Both the position numbers and the translations under genes were made by a program. Below are positions 42,977-51,603 of a DNA stretch of 64,000 bases, piece after piece (the stretch's first letter is position 1; each line of letters starts with the position of its first letter). Under the pieces are notes generated by a model, which was given only the letters and a program-made list of their open reading frames with translations, was not told the DNA's origin and made no database searches. Origin of the DNA: JAGPUQ01 sp947084925. Its GTDB lineage: Bacteria; Pseudomonadota; Gammaproteobacteria; Pseudomonadales; Porticoccaceae. The stretch is taken from positions 1-64,000 of the forward strand of contig CAMTUJ010000026.1 of assembly GCA_947084925.1 (NCBI GenBank), given 5' to 3'.

Positions 42977-43942
42977 GTGAAAATTTATTTTTGTCTGGAA
43001 GGACTGCGCATCATCCGCGAGATGCTCCAGGGCGAGCTGCCCCACGATGAAGTGCTCGAATGTGCGCCCGCACGGCTGGCGGAGGTAATGGGCGCGGCCG
43101 ACGTGCTCATCCCCACCCTGACGCCGATCACCGAAACCCTGCTGGCCGGCAGCAAGGTCAAGCTGGTACAGCAGTTCGGCGCCGGCCTGGACACGGTCGA
43201 TATCGCGGCGGCGACGCGCCTGGGCATCCCGGTCGCCAATGTTCCCGCCGCCGGCACCGGCAACGCCGAGTCGGTGGCAGAGCTTGCCGTACTGCTGATG
43301 CTCGCCCTCGCGCGCCAGTTCCCGGCCGCACAGGAAAGTGTCCGTCAGGGCCGGGTGGCGACGCCCACCGGCTGGTCGCTGAAGGGACGCACGGCGGTGA
43401 TCGTGGGTTACGGCGGCATCGGCCGCGAAGTGGCGCGGCGTCTCGCCGGCTTCGCGATGCGGGTGCTGGCGGTGTCGCGCAGCGGGCCCAAGCACAGCGC
43501 CGAGGAGGACGCGATTCCCGTCGCTGGCCACTATCCGGAAAGCGGGTTGCACGCCGCGCTGCGCGAGGCCGACTTCGTGGTACTCGCGCCGCCCCTCAAT
43601 GATGCGACGCGCGGATTGCTGGGCGCGGCGGAATTTGCGCTGCTGAAATCCACGGCCTATGTCGTCAACATCGCGCGCGGCGGCGTGATCGATTACGACG
43701 CGTTGCTCGCCGCGCTGCGCGACCAACGCATCGCCGGCGCGGGGCTGGATGTGTTCTGGCAGGAACCCATGGATCCCGCCGATCCCATTTTTGGCTACAA
43801 CGTCATCGGCACACCCCATATCGGCGGCGCCACGGATCTCAGTTTTCGCGGTATTGCGCGCAAGGTGGCGGAGAACGTCGAGCGCCTGCGGCGGGGCGAG
43901 ATGCCGGTCAACTGCGTGAATCCGGAGGCGGCACGCCGGTAA
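42977..43942 (+). CDS. D-isomer specific 2-hydroxyacid dehydrogenase family protein
   Basis: A 321-residue NAD-dependent dehydrogenase with a GTG start at 42977 after an AAGGGA site. The NAD fold is GYGGIGREVARRL near residue 145. The catalytic Arg is in NIARGGVIDYDAL, the Glu in DVFWQEP and the His in IGTPHIGGAT. It would reduce or oxidise a 2-keto/2-hydroxy acid pair; the specific acid is unknown. Its 3' end overlaps the rnfE gene on the opposite strand by 35 bases. Confidence 0.93.
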   Translation: MKIYFCLEGLRIIREMLQGELPHDEVLECAPARLAEVMGAADVLIPTLTPITETLLAGSKVKLVQQFGAGLDTVDIAAATRLGIPVANVPAAGTGNAESVAELAVLLMLALARQFPAAQESVRQGRVATPTGWSLKGRTAVIVGYGGIGREVARRLAGFAMRVLAVSRSGPKHSAEEDAIPVAGHYPESGLHAALREADFVVLAPPLNDATRGLLGAAEFALLKSTAYVVNIARGGVIDYDALLAALRDQRIAGAGLDVFWQEPMDPADPIFGYNVIGTPHIGGATDLSFRGIARKVAENVERLRRGEMPVNCVNPEAARR

Positions 43943-44630
43943 CCCGCACCCGTTTCGCGCCCGGCGTCGGCACCGGCGCTGGTGGCGAGGAGGTGCCGCG
44001 CCGCGGATCGATGGCGTTTTTCAGGGCGAGCAGAAAGCCCGTCAACAGAAAGGCGCCGGGGGGCAGCACCCAGAGCGGGAATTCGTAATCGTCCGGCAAC
44101 ACCTGGAGTTGCCAGGCGGCGGCGCCCGGGCCGAACAGCAAATCCATTTGCCGGCACAGCGTGCCCTGTCCGAGCAACTCCCGCAGCGCGCCGAGCAGGA
44201 GCAACACCCAGGCGAAGCCCAGCCCCGTCAGCAGTCCGCCGCGCGCCGCCGATGCAAGCGAGTGCCGGCGGCTGGCAGCGGCGGTTGCGAGCAGCGCACC
44301 GTTGGCGGCGATCAGGGGCACGAAGATGCCGAGCGCCTGATACAGAGGATAACGGTAGGCCTGCAGCAACAGCTCGACGCAGCCGGTGAAGGTGGCGATC
44401 AGCAGCAGGAACACGGGAATCCGCACCACGTCGGGGGTCCGCTTGCGGAGCAGGGCGACCGCGATGCTGGATGAGACCAGTACCGCCAGTGTGGCGAGCC
44501 CGAGCCCCAGGGCGGTTGCCACCGAGCGGCTCATGGCGAGCAGTGGCGAGAGCCCGAGCAACTGCACCAGCGCCGGATTGTCGCGCCACAATCCGGCGCC
44601 AAAGCCGGGATTTTGTTCGGACGGGTTCAT
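43908..44630 (-). CDS. rnfE: Electron transport complex subunit RnfE
   Basis: A 240-residue integral membrane subunit with six predicted segments. The start MNPSEQNPGFGAGLWRDNPALVQLLGLSPLLA has the characteristic NP-LVQLLGLCP-like pattern. RIPVFLLLIATFTGCVELLLQAY and the ALGIFVPLIAANG segment are the conserved helices with the Cys that holds a shared [2Fe-2S] cluster. It sits last in the rnfABCDGE operon, overlapping rnfG by four bases. The C-terminal 35 residues (PRRGTSSPPAPVPTPG and so on) are a proline-rich tail not usual in short relatives. Confidence 0.95.
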   Translation of the reverse strand: MNPSEQNPGFGAGLWRDNPALVQLLGLSPLLAMSRSVATALGLGLATLAVLVSSSIAVALLRKRTPDVVRIPVFLLLIATFTGCVELLLQAYRYPLYQALGIFVPLIAANGALLATAAASRRHSLASAARGGLLTGLGFAWVLLLLGALRELLGQGTLCRQMDLLFGPGAAAWQLQVLPDDYEFPLWVLPPGAFLLTGFLLALKNAIDPRRGTSSPPAPVPTPGAKRVRVTGVPPPDSRS

Positions 44631-45298
44631 GGCGCGGACTCCGGTGCCGCGATCGCGCCGGCATCCAGCAGGCGCGCGCGATCGTCGTTGAAATAGTCGA
44701 GCGCGCGCCCCACCTGCCGCACCACCGCGCGCGAGCTGATGGTGGCGCCGGTGATCTGATCGAAAGCACCGCCGTCGCGCTTTACCTGCCAGCGCTCGGG
44801 CGGCGGATCGGTCAGGGACCTGCCGGTGAAACGGCGAATCCAGTCGCCGCGTCCGGTGGCGATGCGATCGCCGAGTCCCGGGGTTTCGTGGTGTTCGAGC
44901 ACCTTTACCCCGGTGACAATGCCGTCGCGGTCGATCCCCGCGATCAGGCGGATCGGACCGCCGTAGCCCGAGGGGGACAGTGCCGGCACGATCACGGCGA
45001 GAATTTCGCCGCCGCGTTTGATGCGATAAATTCGCGCGCCGGCCTCGATACCCAGGCCGGTCCGGAATTGGGGCGGCACGGGCAGAAAGTCCAGGGACAC
45101 GTCGGTGGCTTTGGCGAACGCCGGAACCACGGCGAATAGCTCGGCTTCGGCGGCCCGTTCCCGCGCCTGAGCGATGGGCGCGCGGGTGAGCCAATGGACG
45201 ACGCTCAGCAATATCGCGGCGGCCAGTCCCACCACGACCAGCACGACTGCGTTACGTTGTGTTGAATCCGAAACGCCGTTGCGCGCTGCGTCGCTCAT
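44627..45298 (-). CDS. rnfG: Electron transport complex subunit RnfG (covalent FMN)
   Basis: A 223-residue membrane-anchored flavoprotein. One N-terminal TM helix (AVVLVVVGLAAAILLSVVHWL) precedes a periplasmic FMN-binding domain with SPSGYGGPIRLIAGID, ETPGLGDRI and the covalent FMN site ITGATISSRAVV, in which the Thr is modified. It relays electrons within the Rnf complex. It overlaps rnfD and rnfE by four bases each, so the order D-G-E is translationally linked. Confidence 0.95.
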   Translation of the reverse strand: MSDAARNGVSDSTQRNAVVLVVVGLAAAILLSVVHWLTRAPIAQARERAAEAELFAVVPAFAKATDVSLDFLPVPPQFRTGLGIEAGARIYRIKRGGEILAVIVPALSPSGYGGPIRLIAGIDRDGIVTGVKVLEHHETPGLGDRIATGRGDWIRRFTGRSLTDPPPERWQVKRDGGAFDQITGATISSRAVVRQVGRALDYFNDDRARLLDAGAIAAPESAP

Positions 45299-46350
45299 TC
45301 CGGCGGCGCCCCATGATGTTGCCGCGCGCGCCCATGGCCATAGGCGCGTGGCACGGTGATGCGGTCGATGAGAGGTGCGGCGAGATTCATCAGCAAGACC
45401 GCAAAGGCAACGCCGTCCGGATAACCGCCCCAGGCGCGAATCGCGAACACCAGCACGCCGGTGAGCAGGCCGCACAGCAAACGGCCCCGGTTGCTGGCGG
45501 CGGTGGTGACCGGATCGGTGACGATGAAAAACGCGCCCAGCATGGTGGCGCCGCTGAACAGGTGCAGGCTGGGCGGACCCTGGCTCGCGGAACTGCCGCC
45601 GTCGTTGCACAGCAGCGCCAACAGGACGAGTGCGGCGAGCATGGCGACCGGCGCGTGCCAGGTGATGACCCGGCGCGCCAGCAGATACACGCCGCCCGCC
45701 AGAAAGCCGAGATTGACCGTTTCCCAGCCCACGCCAGCCAGATCGCCCCGGGCGAACAATGGATGCACGGTCTGAAACTGCTGCACCATCAGTCCCGAGT
45801 TGTGGCGGAACAAATCCAGCGGCGTCGCCATGGTGAAGCCGTCCGGCGCGGCGTGTTGCCCGGTGAAAATCCGTTGCAGCGAATCGACGAGACCGGGCAG
45901 CGTGCCGTCGGACAGCAGCGGGCGCGGCCCGGACCACTGCGACATGGCGTCGGGGAAGGACACCAGCAGCGCCGCGTAGGCGGCCATGGCGGGATTGAAC
46001 AGGTTGTAGCCCAGTCCGCCATAGGGATGTTTGGCGACGAGGATGGCAAAGGCACTGCCGGCAATCGCGAGCCACCAGGGCGCGAGCGGCGGCAGGGCGA
46101 TGCCGATCAACACGCCGGTGACCAGCGCGCTGCCATCGGCGAGCGTCGGTCTAGACGGGAGCTGGCGCAGCCGCAACACCATGGCTTCGGCGGCAAGCGC
46201 GGCACTGCCGGCAAGGGCGATCTGGATCAGCGTGCCCGGACCGAAATACCAGACCATGGCGGCAATCCCGGGCAGGGCCGCGACCAGCACGCGTTGCATG
46301 ACCGCGCCGGTGGTCAGGCCGCTGTGGGCGTGGGGCGCGGAGGTGGTCAT
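45295..46350 (-). CDS. rnfD: Electron transport complex subunit RnfD (covalent FMN)
   Basis: A 351-residue membrane subunit related to NqrB. The family segments ALVTGVLIGIALPPLAPWW and KHPYGGLGYNLFNPAMAAYAALLVSFP are intact, and the Thr in DGFTMATPLDLFRHN is the expected covalent FMN attachment. It forms, with RnfA and RnfE, the ion-translocating core. Its start overlaps the rnfC stop by four bases. Confidence 0.96.
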   Translation of the reverse strand: MTTSAPHAHSGLTTGAVMQRVLVAALPGIAAMVWYFGPGTLIQIALAGSAALAAEAMVLRLRQLPSRPTLADGSALVTGVLIGIALPPLAPWWLAIAGSAFAILVAKHPYGGLGYNLFNPAMAAYAALLVSFPDAMSQWSGPRPLLSDGTLPGLVDSLQRIFTGQHAAPDGFTMATPLDLFRHNSGLMVQQFQTVHPLFARGDLAGVGWETVNLGFLAGGVYLLARRVITWHAPVAMLAALVLLALLCNDGGSSASQGPPSLHLFSGATMLGAFFIVTDPVTTAASNRGRLLCGLLTGVLVFAIRAWGGYPDGVAFAVLLMNLAAPLIDRITVPRAYGHGRARQHHGAPPE

Positions 46351-48074
46351 TGCGGATCCCCGTCCGGAGTGGATGGCGGTTCCGCCGGCAGGGTGTGCAG
46401 CCGTTGGCGCGCCAGATCGCTGTCGAGACGCGCCTGTTCGAGGCGCGCGCGCAGGCCGTTGCGCCGGGATTCGGTCGCCGCCGCGTCCAGCGTCGCGAGC
46501 TGGGTTTCAAGTTGTGCGATGCGGTTTTCCGCCGCGCTCAGGGCGCGCTCCAGTGGTGCCCGGCGGGGTGTGGCGGCGCTGGCGCGCGCCAGGGCTTGCT
46601 CCAGCAGATCGGTGGCGGCGGGCGCTGCGTCAACCGGAGCGGATGCCGGCGCGTCGTCGTCCGCTGAAGTCCCGATCAGTCCGGCGTGGCGCGCGCTGCG
46701 CTCCCCGCTCTGCCGAGCCACCCGCGCCTGGTGGGCTTCGAAGCGGCGGCGGGCCTGATCCGCGGCGCCGCGCTCGGCGCGAAGCGCGCGTACTTCGGCC
46801 TTGGCGGCGCGGTAGTGGTCCACCAGCGGGATCGCGCTCGGACACACATAAGCGCAGGCGCCGCAGTCGATGCAGTCCAATAGGTGATGGCGTTCGAGTT
46901 GCCGGTGATCCCGGGCGACGGCATGGCGCAGCAGCTGCTGCGGCAACAGCGAGGCGGGACAGACATCGGCGCAGAGACCGCAACGGATGCAGGGCTGAGG
47001 TTGGCGCGCCGGCGGCAGTTCCGCCGCTGTCGCGGCCAGTATGCAGTGGGTGGTCTTGGTGACCGGCGCCTGCACATCGTCCAGCGGGATTCCCATCATG
47101 GGGCCACCCAGCAACAGTCGTTCGCACCGCGCGGACTGGTAACCGCTCGCCGCCAGCAAGTGGGCGACGGGGGTGCCGAGCAGCGCCCGGTAGTTGGCGG
47201 GTTCGCGGCAGGCGCCGCCCGCGATGGTCACGATCCGCGCCAGCAGGGGCTCGTCGCACGCGAGCGCGCGATGCAGCGCATAGAGGGTGCCGACATTGAA
47301 GCAGACGACACCGATGTCCCGGGGCAGTCCGCCGCTCGGCACCTGCCGGCCGGTCAGCAACTGGATCAACTGCCGTTCGCCGCCCGCCGGGTAACGACTG
47401 GGCAGGACGACGATGTCGATGTTCCGACCGTCGTCGATGGCGGTCAATGCCGCCGTCATGGCCGCGGCGGCTTCGGGTTTGTCGTCCTCGATGCCGACCA
47501 GGATTCGCGCGGGATCGCCCAGCAGGCGCGCCGCCAGACGCATGCCGGCGACGATGGCGCCGGCTTCTTCGCGCATCAGGCGGTCGTCGGCGGTGATATA
47601 GGGTTCGCACTCCATGGCGTTGACGACGAGCGTGTCGATGGGGTGTGTCGGGGCGAGCTTGATGTCGGCGGGAAAGCCGCCGCCACCGAGGCCGACGATC
47701 CCGGCGGCACGCACGGCGGCCAGCAATTCCGGGAGCGTCCGCGTCGCGGGATTCACCGGTGTGCGTTCGCGCCAGCGTTCCGCGCCATCGGGAATCAATA
47801 CCGCGCGGTGTCCGGGCACTTCGGCCCGGGGCGCAAATTCGATGCGGGCGACGTGGCCCGAAGTGGGGGCATGCACCGGCAGTCCATCGCTCCCCGCCGC
47901 GGCGAGCAACTGTCCCTTCAGCACGGGATCGCCCACGGCGACCAGCGGCGTGGCGTCACCCAGCGACAGAAACAGTTCCGGGGGCAGTGCGGGAGTGCGA
48001 ATGGGCGTCGCGCTGGAGGCGTGTTTGTGGGCCGGCAGCAGGATGCCGCCGGGAAATGTCCGTGCCTGGCTCAC
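46347..48074 (-). CDS. rnfC: Electron transport complex subunit RnfC (NADH/FMN, Fe-S)
   Basis: A 575-residue peripheral subunit, GTG start at 48074 overlapping the rnfB stop (GTGA). The N-terminal RTFPGGILLPAHKH and the GLGGGGFPADIKL glycine-rich loop bind FMN and NADH. Two [4Fe-4S] motifs follow near residues 360 and 400, CIRCGLCADVCPASLLPQQL and CIDCGACAYVCPSAIPLVDH. The C-terminal 130 residues form a charged alanine-rich helical extension (coiled coil), as in gammaproteobacterial RnfC though shorter than in some. Confidence 0.95.
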   Translation of the reverse strand: MSQARTFPGGILLPAHKHASSATPIRTPALPPELFLSLGDATPLVAVGDPVLKGQLLAAAGSDGLPVHAPTSGHVARIEFAPRAEVPGHRAVLIPDGAERWRERTPVNPATRTLPELLAAVRAAGIVGLGGGGFPADIKLAPTHPIDTLVVNAMECEPYITADDRLMREEAGAIVAGMRLAARLLGDPARILVGIEDDKPEAAAAMTAALTAIDDGRNIDIVVLPSRYPAGGERQLIQLLTGRQVPSGGLPRDIGVVCFNVGTLYALHRALACDEPLLARIVTIAGGACREPANYRALLGTPVAHLLAASGYQSARCERLLLGGPMMGIPLDDVQAPVTKTTHCILAATAAELPPARQPQPCIRCGLCADVCPASLLPQQLLRHAVARDHRQLERHHLLDCIDCGACAYVCPSAIPLVDHYRAAKAEVRALRAERGAADQARRRFEAHQARVARQSGERSARHAGLIGTSADDDAPASAPVDAAPAATDLLEQALARASAATPRRAPLERALSAAENRIAQLETQLATLDAAATESRRNGLRARLEQARLDSDLARQRLHTLPAEPPSTPDGDPQ

Positions 48075-48688
48075 GCCGCCACCGGGGGAAGCTGGCCACT
48101 CGCCATGAGCGCGGGCCGTGACACCGGCGCCGGAATCATCTCGATGCAGTCCACCGGGCAGGGCTCGACGCACAGATCGCAGCCGGTGCACTCCGCTGCA
48201 ATCACGGTGTGCATCTGGCGCGTGGCGCCGAGGATCGCATCCACCGGGCAGGCGGGCAGGCACTTGGTGCAGCCGATGCATTCCGCCTCGTGAATGTAGG
48301 CGACCAGCTTTGGCCCTTCGCGGCCGTGTTCCGGATCGAGTGCCAATGGTGGCGTACCCAGCAGATCGGCGATGGCCGCGATGGTGGCGTGACCGCCGGG
48401 CGGACATTTGTTGAAGGGCTCGCCCGCCGCGACGGCGCGCGCATAGGGTCGGCAGCCGGGATGACCGCACTGGCCGCACTGGGTCTGGGGAAGCAGATCC
48501 TCGATCCGCGCCGCAAGTTCGCGCTCGGCTGTTTGGAGACCCTGGATACCGATGTCGATGTCGATGTCGATGTCGCCTTCGCGGTCGGCGTGCGTCACGC
48601 GGCCAAATACCGCCGCCGCGAGCACCGCGAGTGTCGCCAGCGTGGCGAGCGCGGCCGGCAACTGGGTCAGGAACTCGGCGCTGCCCAT
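48071..48688 (-). CDS. rnfB: Electron transport complex subunit RnfB (Fe-S)
   Basis: A 205-residue iron-sulfur subunit that takes electrons from ferredoxin. One TM helix at the start (ALATLATLAVLAAAVFG), then the four-Cys motif CGQCGHPGCRPYARAVAAGE for one cluster and two ferredoxin motifs, CIGCTKCLPACP and CTGCDLCVEPCP. Between helix and clusters lies a DIDIDIDI stretch coded by four tandem GATGTC hexamers (as read on the plus strand). The stop overlaps the rnfC start. The extra Ile-Asp repeat lengthens the linker by a few residues and is the least conserved part. Confidence 0.95.
   Translation of the reverse strand: MGSAEFLTQLPAALATLATLAVLAAAVFGRVTHADREGDIDIDIDIGIQGLQTAERELAARIEDLLPQTQCGQCGHPGCRPYARAVAAGEPFNKCPPGGHATIAAIADLLGTPPLALDPEHGREGPKLVAYIHEAECIGCTKCLPACPVDAILGATRQMHTVIAAECTGCDLCVEPCPVDCIEMIPAPVSRPALMASGQLPPVAA
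48551..48574. repeat. Tandem hexanucleotide repeat inside rnfB
   Basis: Four perfect copies of GATGTC (plus strand), coding Asp-Ile repeats in the RnfB linker on the minus strand. Because the unit is six bases, copy-number changes would leave the reading frame intact and only alter linker length. Confidence 0.85.
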
Positions 48689-48689
48689 C

Positions 48690-49265
48690 TCACGCCATTC
48701 CGATGAAACCCATGAAAGCGAGTGCCATCAGGCCCGCGCTGATCATGGCGATGGCGGCGCCGCGAAAGGGCAGAGGCACCGCAGCGGTGGTGAGTTGTTC
48801 GCGCAGTCCCGCGAACAACACCAGCACCAGGGCAAACCCGAGCGCGGTGCCCAGGGCGCGCAACAGCGCGAGTGCCAGGGAAGGCGTGTCGGCAGCGTTC
48901 AGCAGGGTCAGGCCGAGCACGGCGGCGTTGGCCATCAGCAGCGGCTGCATGGCGTTGAGGTTGCGGTGGAGTCTTGCGTCGAGGCGGCGGCTGCCGAGTA
49001 CAAGACCGCGCGCGCTCAGGGCGATCACCAGTACGAACACGGGCAGCGCGAGATACTGAATATCCAGCGGCACGAGAAGCCAGTGGTAAACGCTGTGGTT
49101 GGCCGCGGCACTCAGCAACAGCAGGGCGCCGGTCGCCACCGCCAGGCCGACGGCGCCGCCCAGTCGGGACGATATTCCCCACAATGCCGAGACGCCCAGG
49201 GTCTGCGCGAGCAGCACATTGTTGACCAGCACGGTGCCCAGTAGAACCAGCGCGATTTCGTGCAT
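48690..49265 (-). CDS. rnfA: Electron transport complex subunit RnfA
   Basis: A 191-residue polytopic membrane subunit related to NqrE, with six hydrophobic segments. The start MHEIALVLLGTVLVNNVLLAQTLGVSALWG shows the family pattern with the NNVLL motif, although the Cys often found after it (FLGxCP) is replaced, LGVSA, here. It is the first gene of the operon; rnfB begins one base after its stop. The missing Cys in the N-terminal copy is worth noting because one Fe-S ligand pair is thought to lie between RnfA and RnfE. Confidence 0.93.
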   Translation of the reverse strand: MHEIALVLLGTVLVNNVLLAQTLGVSALWGISSRLGGAVGLAVATGALLLLSAAANHSVYHWLLVPLDIQYLALPVFVLVIALSARGLVLGSRRLDARLHRNLNAMQPLLMANAAVLGLTLLNAADTPSLALALLRALGTALGFALVLVLFAGLREQLTTAAVPLPFRGAAIAMISAGLMALAFMGFIGMA

Positions 49266-49375
49266 GGGCTTTCCTGTATGGGATTACCTGTATGGGATTG
49301 GCCGTTGACGAGAGCCTGCGGTGTCAGCATGCCGCCTGGGGGCGATGGCGTCCATCGGCGCCGGCCGCGCCGCAA

Positions 49376-51454
49376 TCAGGTCACGCGCTGGCCCGGCCGG
49401 GCGCCGCTGTCAGGTGCGAGCAGATAAATGCCGTTGTCGTCGCCGGCGGCAAGCACCATGCCTTCCGACAGTCCGAAGCGCATCTTGCGCGGCGCCAGAT
49501 TGGCCACCATCACCGTGAGACGGCCTTCCAGATCCTCGGGCCGGTAGCTGGCGCGAATGCCGGAAAAAACATTGCGGGTCTCGCCGCCGAGATCCAGCGT
49601 GAGCTGCAGCAGTTTGTCCGAGCCCTCGACGGTGCGCGCGGCGACAATGCGGGCGATGCGCAGATCCACCTTGCTGAAATCATCGAAGCCGATTTGCGCG
49701 GCCAGCGGCTCCATTGCCGGGGATTCGATCTCGGCAACCGCGGGCGCCACGGCTGCCGGCGGCTCCGTGGCGCTCGCGGCGAGCATGGCATCGATCTGCT
49801 TTTTCTCGACCCGCTGCATCAGGGGCGTGAAAGCGGCGATGCGGTGGCCGAGCAGGGGCGCGATGGTGCCATCCCAGCGCAATTCGTCGTTGAGAAATTC
49901 CTCGGCCTGTTGCGCCATGCGCGGCAGTACCGGTTTGAGATACAGCATCAGGATGCGGAACAGGTTGATCCCGAGCGAGCAGATACCCTGCACCTCGGCG
50001 TCGCGGCCGGGCTGTTTGGCAAGTTTCCAGGGCTCCCGGGTGGCGATGTATTCGTTCGCGGCATCGGCGATCGCCATGATTTCCCGCATCGCCTTGCCGA
50101 ATTCGCGGTTCTCGTAGTGGGCGGCGACGCCGTCGGCGATCCCCAGGGCGCGCTCCCAGAGCTCGGGCTCGGCGAGCTCGGTTGCCAGCACGCCGCCTTT
50201 GCCGTCGCCGATGAAACGGGCGCAGCGGCTCGCAATGTTGACCAGCTTGCCCACCAGATCGCTGTTGACTCGTTGCGCGAAGTCGTCGAGATTGAGGTCG
50301 AGATCATCGATGCCGGCGGACAGCTTGGCCGCGAAGTAATAGCGCAGATATTCCGGATTCAGCTGGTCCAGATAGGCGCGGGCATTGATGAAGGTGCCGC
50401 GGGATTTCGACATTTTCTTGCCGTTCACGGTAAGAAAGCCGTGCACGCAGATTTTGTCCGGGGTGCGAAAGCCGGCGCTCTCCAGCATTGCCGGCCAGAA
50501 CAGTGCGTGGAAATTGACGATGTCCTTGCCGATGAAGTGGTACAGCTCGGCGGTGGAGTCGCGCTGCCAGAAGGCGTCGAAATCCAGCTTGTTGCGCGCG
50601 CAGAGGTTTTTGAAGCTGGCCATGTAGCCGATGGGCGCATCCAGCCAGACGTAAAAATACTTGTCGGGCGCATCGGGAATTTCAAAGCCGAAATAGGGCG
50701 CGTCGCGGCTGATGTCCCATTCCTGGAGACCGCCGTCGAGCCATTCGCTCAGTTTGTTGGCGATTTCTTCCGCGACATGGCCGGCGCGGGTCCTGGCCTT
50801 GAGGAAGTCGGTGAAGGCGGGCAGGGTGAAAAAATAGTGGATCGATTCCCGCAGCACCGGGGCGGCACCGGAAATCACCGAGCGCGCGTCGATCAGTTCC
50901 GTGGGACTGTAGGTGGCGCCGCAGGCTTCGCAGTTGTCGCCGTACTGATCCGGCGCCTTGCAGCGCGGGCAGTTGCCCTTGATGTAGCGATCGGCCAGAA
51001 ACAGGCCTTTTTCCGGGTCGTAGGGCTGGGTGACGCTGCGGGTCGCGATATGGCCGTTGGCGCGCAGGCGGCGGTAGATGGTTTCCGACAGTTCGCGGTT
51101 TTCCGGCGCGTGCGTGGAATGATAATTGTCGAATTCGATCAGAAAACTCGCAAAGTCGGCGCGGTGCTCGGCGTTGACCCGTTCGATCAGCGCCTCGGGA
51201 GCCAGTCCCAGTTCCTCGGCCTTGAGCATGATGGCGGTGCCATGGGCATCGTCGGCGCAGACGTAGTAACATGCGTGGCCGCGCAATTTCTGAAAACGCA
51301 CCCAGATATCGGTCTGAATGTATTCCACCAGATGGCCCAGATGGATGGCGCCATTGGCATAGGGCAATGCACTGGTTACCAGGATGCGGCGCGGCTGGTT
51401 TGCGGCGGCGGTAGTGGCATGGATGGTAGTGGCATGGATGGTCGAAGAGGCCAT
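49376..51454 (-). CDS. metG: Methionyl-tRNA synthetase
   Basis: A 692-residue class I synthetase of the long form. The HIGH-equivalent is YANGAIHLGH near residue 30, the zinc domain has CPRCKAPDQYGDNCEACGATY with four Cys, the KMSKS loop is KKMSKSRGTF, and the C-terminal tRNA-binding (EMAP II-like) domain is in DLRIARIVAARTVEGSDKLLQL to SGARPGQRVT. The start is set at 51454 (MASSTIHATT), where the family begins; a longer frame exists. The N-terminal tail includes a five-residue repeat. Confidence 0.97.
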   Translation of the reverse strand: MASSTIHATTIHATTAAANQPRRILVTSALPYANGAIHLGHLVEYIQTDIWVRFQKLRGHACYYVCADDAHGTAIMLKAEELGLAPEALIERVNAEHRADFASFLIEFDNYHSTHAPENRELSETIYRRLRANGHIATRSVTQPYDPEKGLFLADRYIKGNCPRCKAPDQYGDNCEACGATYSPTELIDARSVISGAAPVLRESIHYFFTLPAFTDFLKARTRAGHVAEEIANKLSEWLDGGLQEWDISRDAPYFGFEIPDAPDKYFYVWLDAPIGYMASFKNLCARNKLDFDAFWQRDSTAELYHFIGKDIVNFHALFWPAMLESAGFRTPDKICVHGFLTVNGKKMSKSRGTFINARAYLDQLNPEYLRYYFAAKLSAGIDDLDLNLDDFAQRVNSDLVGKLVNIASRCARFIGDGKGGVLATELAEPELWERALGIADGVAAHYENREFGKAMREIMAIADAANEYIATREPWKLAKQPGRDAEVQGICSLGINLFRILMLYLKPVLPRMAQQAEEFLNDELRWDGTIAPLLGHRIAAFTPLMQRVEKKQIDAMLAASATEPPAAVAPAVAEIESPAMEPLAAQIGFDDFSKVDLRIARIVAARTVEGSDKLLQLTLDLGGETRNVFSGIRASYRPEDLEGRLTVMVANLAPRKMRFGLSEGMVLAAGDDNGIYLLAPDSGARPGQRVT
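51411..51440. repeat. 15-bp tandem duplication in the metG 5' end
   Basis: Two exact copies of GTAGTGGCATGGATG lie head to tail. On the minus strand they code IHATTIHATT in the non-conserved tail in front of the MetG catalytic domain. The unit is a multiple of three and so keeps the frame. Confidence 0.8.
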
Positions 51455-51603
51455 GGAAACGGGCCGAAGCCGGGTGCGGAAAAGGGCGGGAACTATAGCG
51501 GCTTTGCCGCTTTTTTTCATGCGGATGGCTTTGCGCGCACACAGCACGCGCACGACTTTTCATTCACACGACTTTCCTCCATACGAAGGGCACGGAGAAC
51601 GCG

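Noticed and set aside
48551..48574. Possible start of a CRISPR-like repeat
   Set aside because: The repeat is a simple hexamer without spacers, inside the rnfB coding region.
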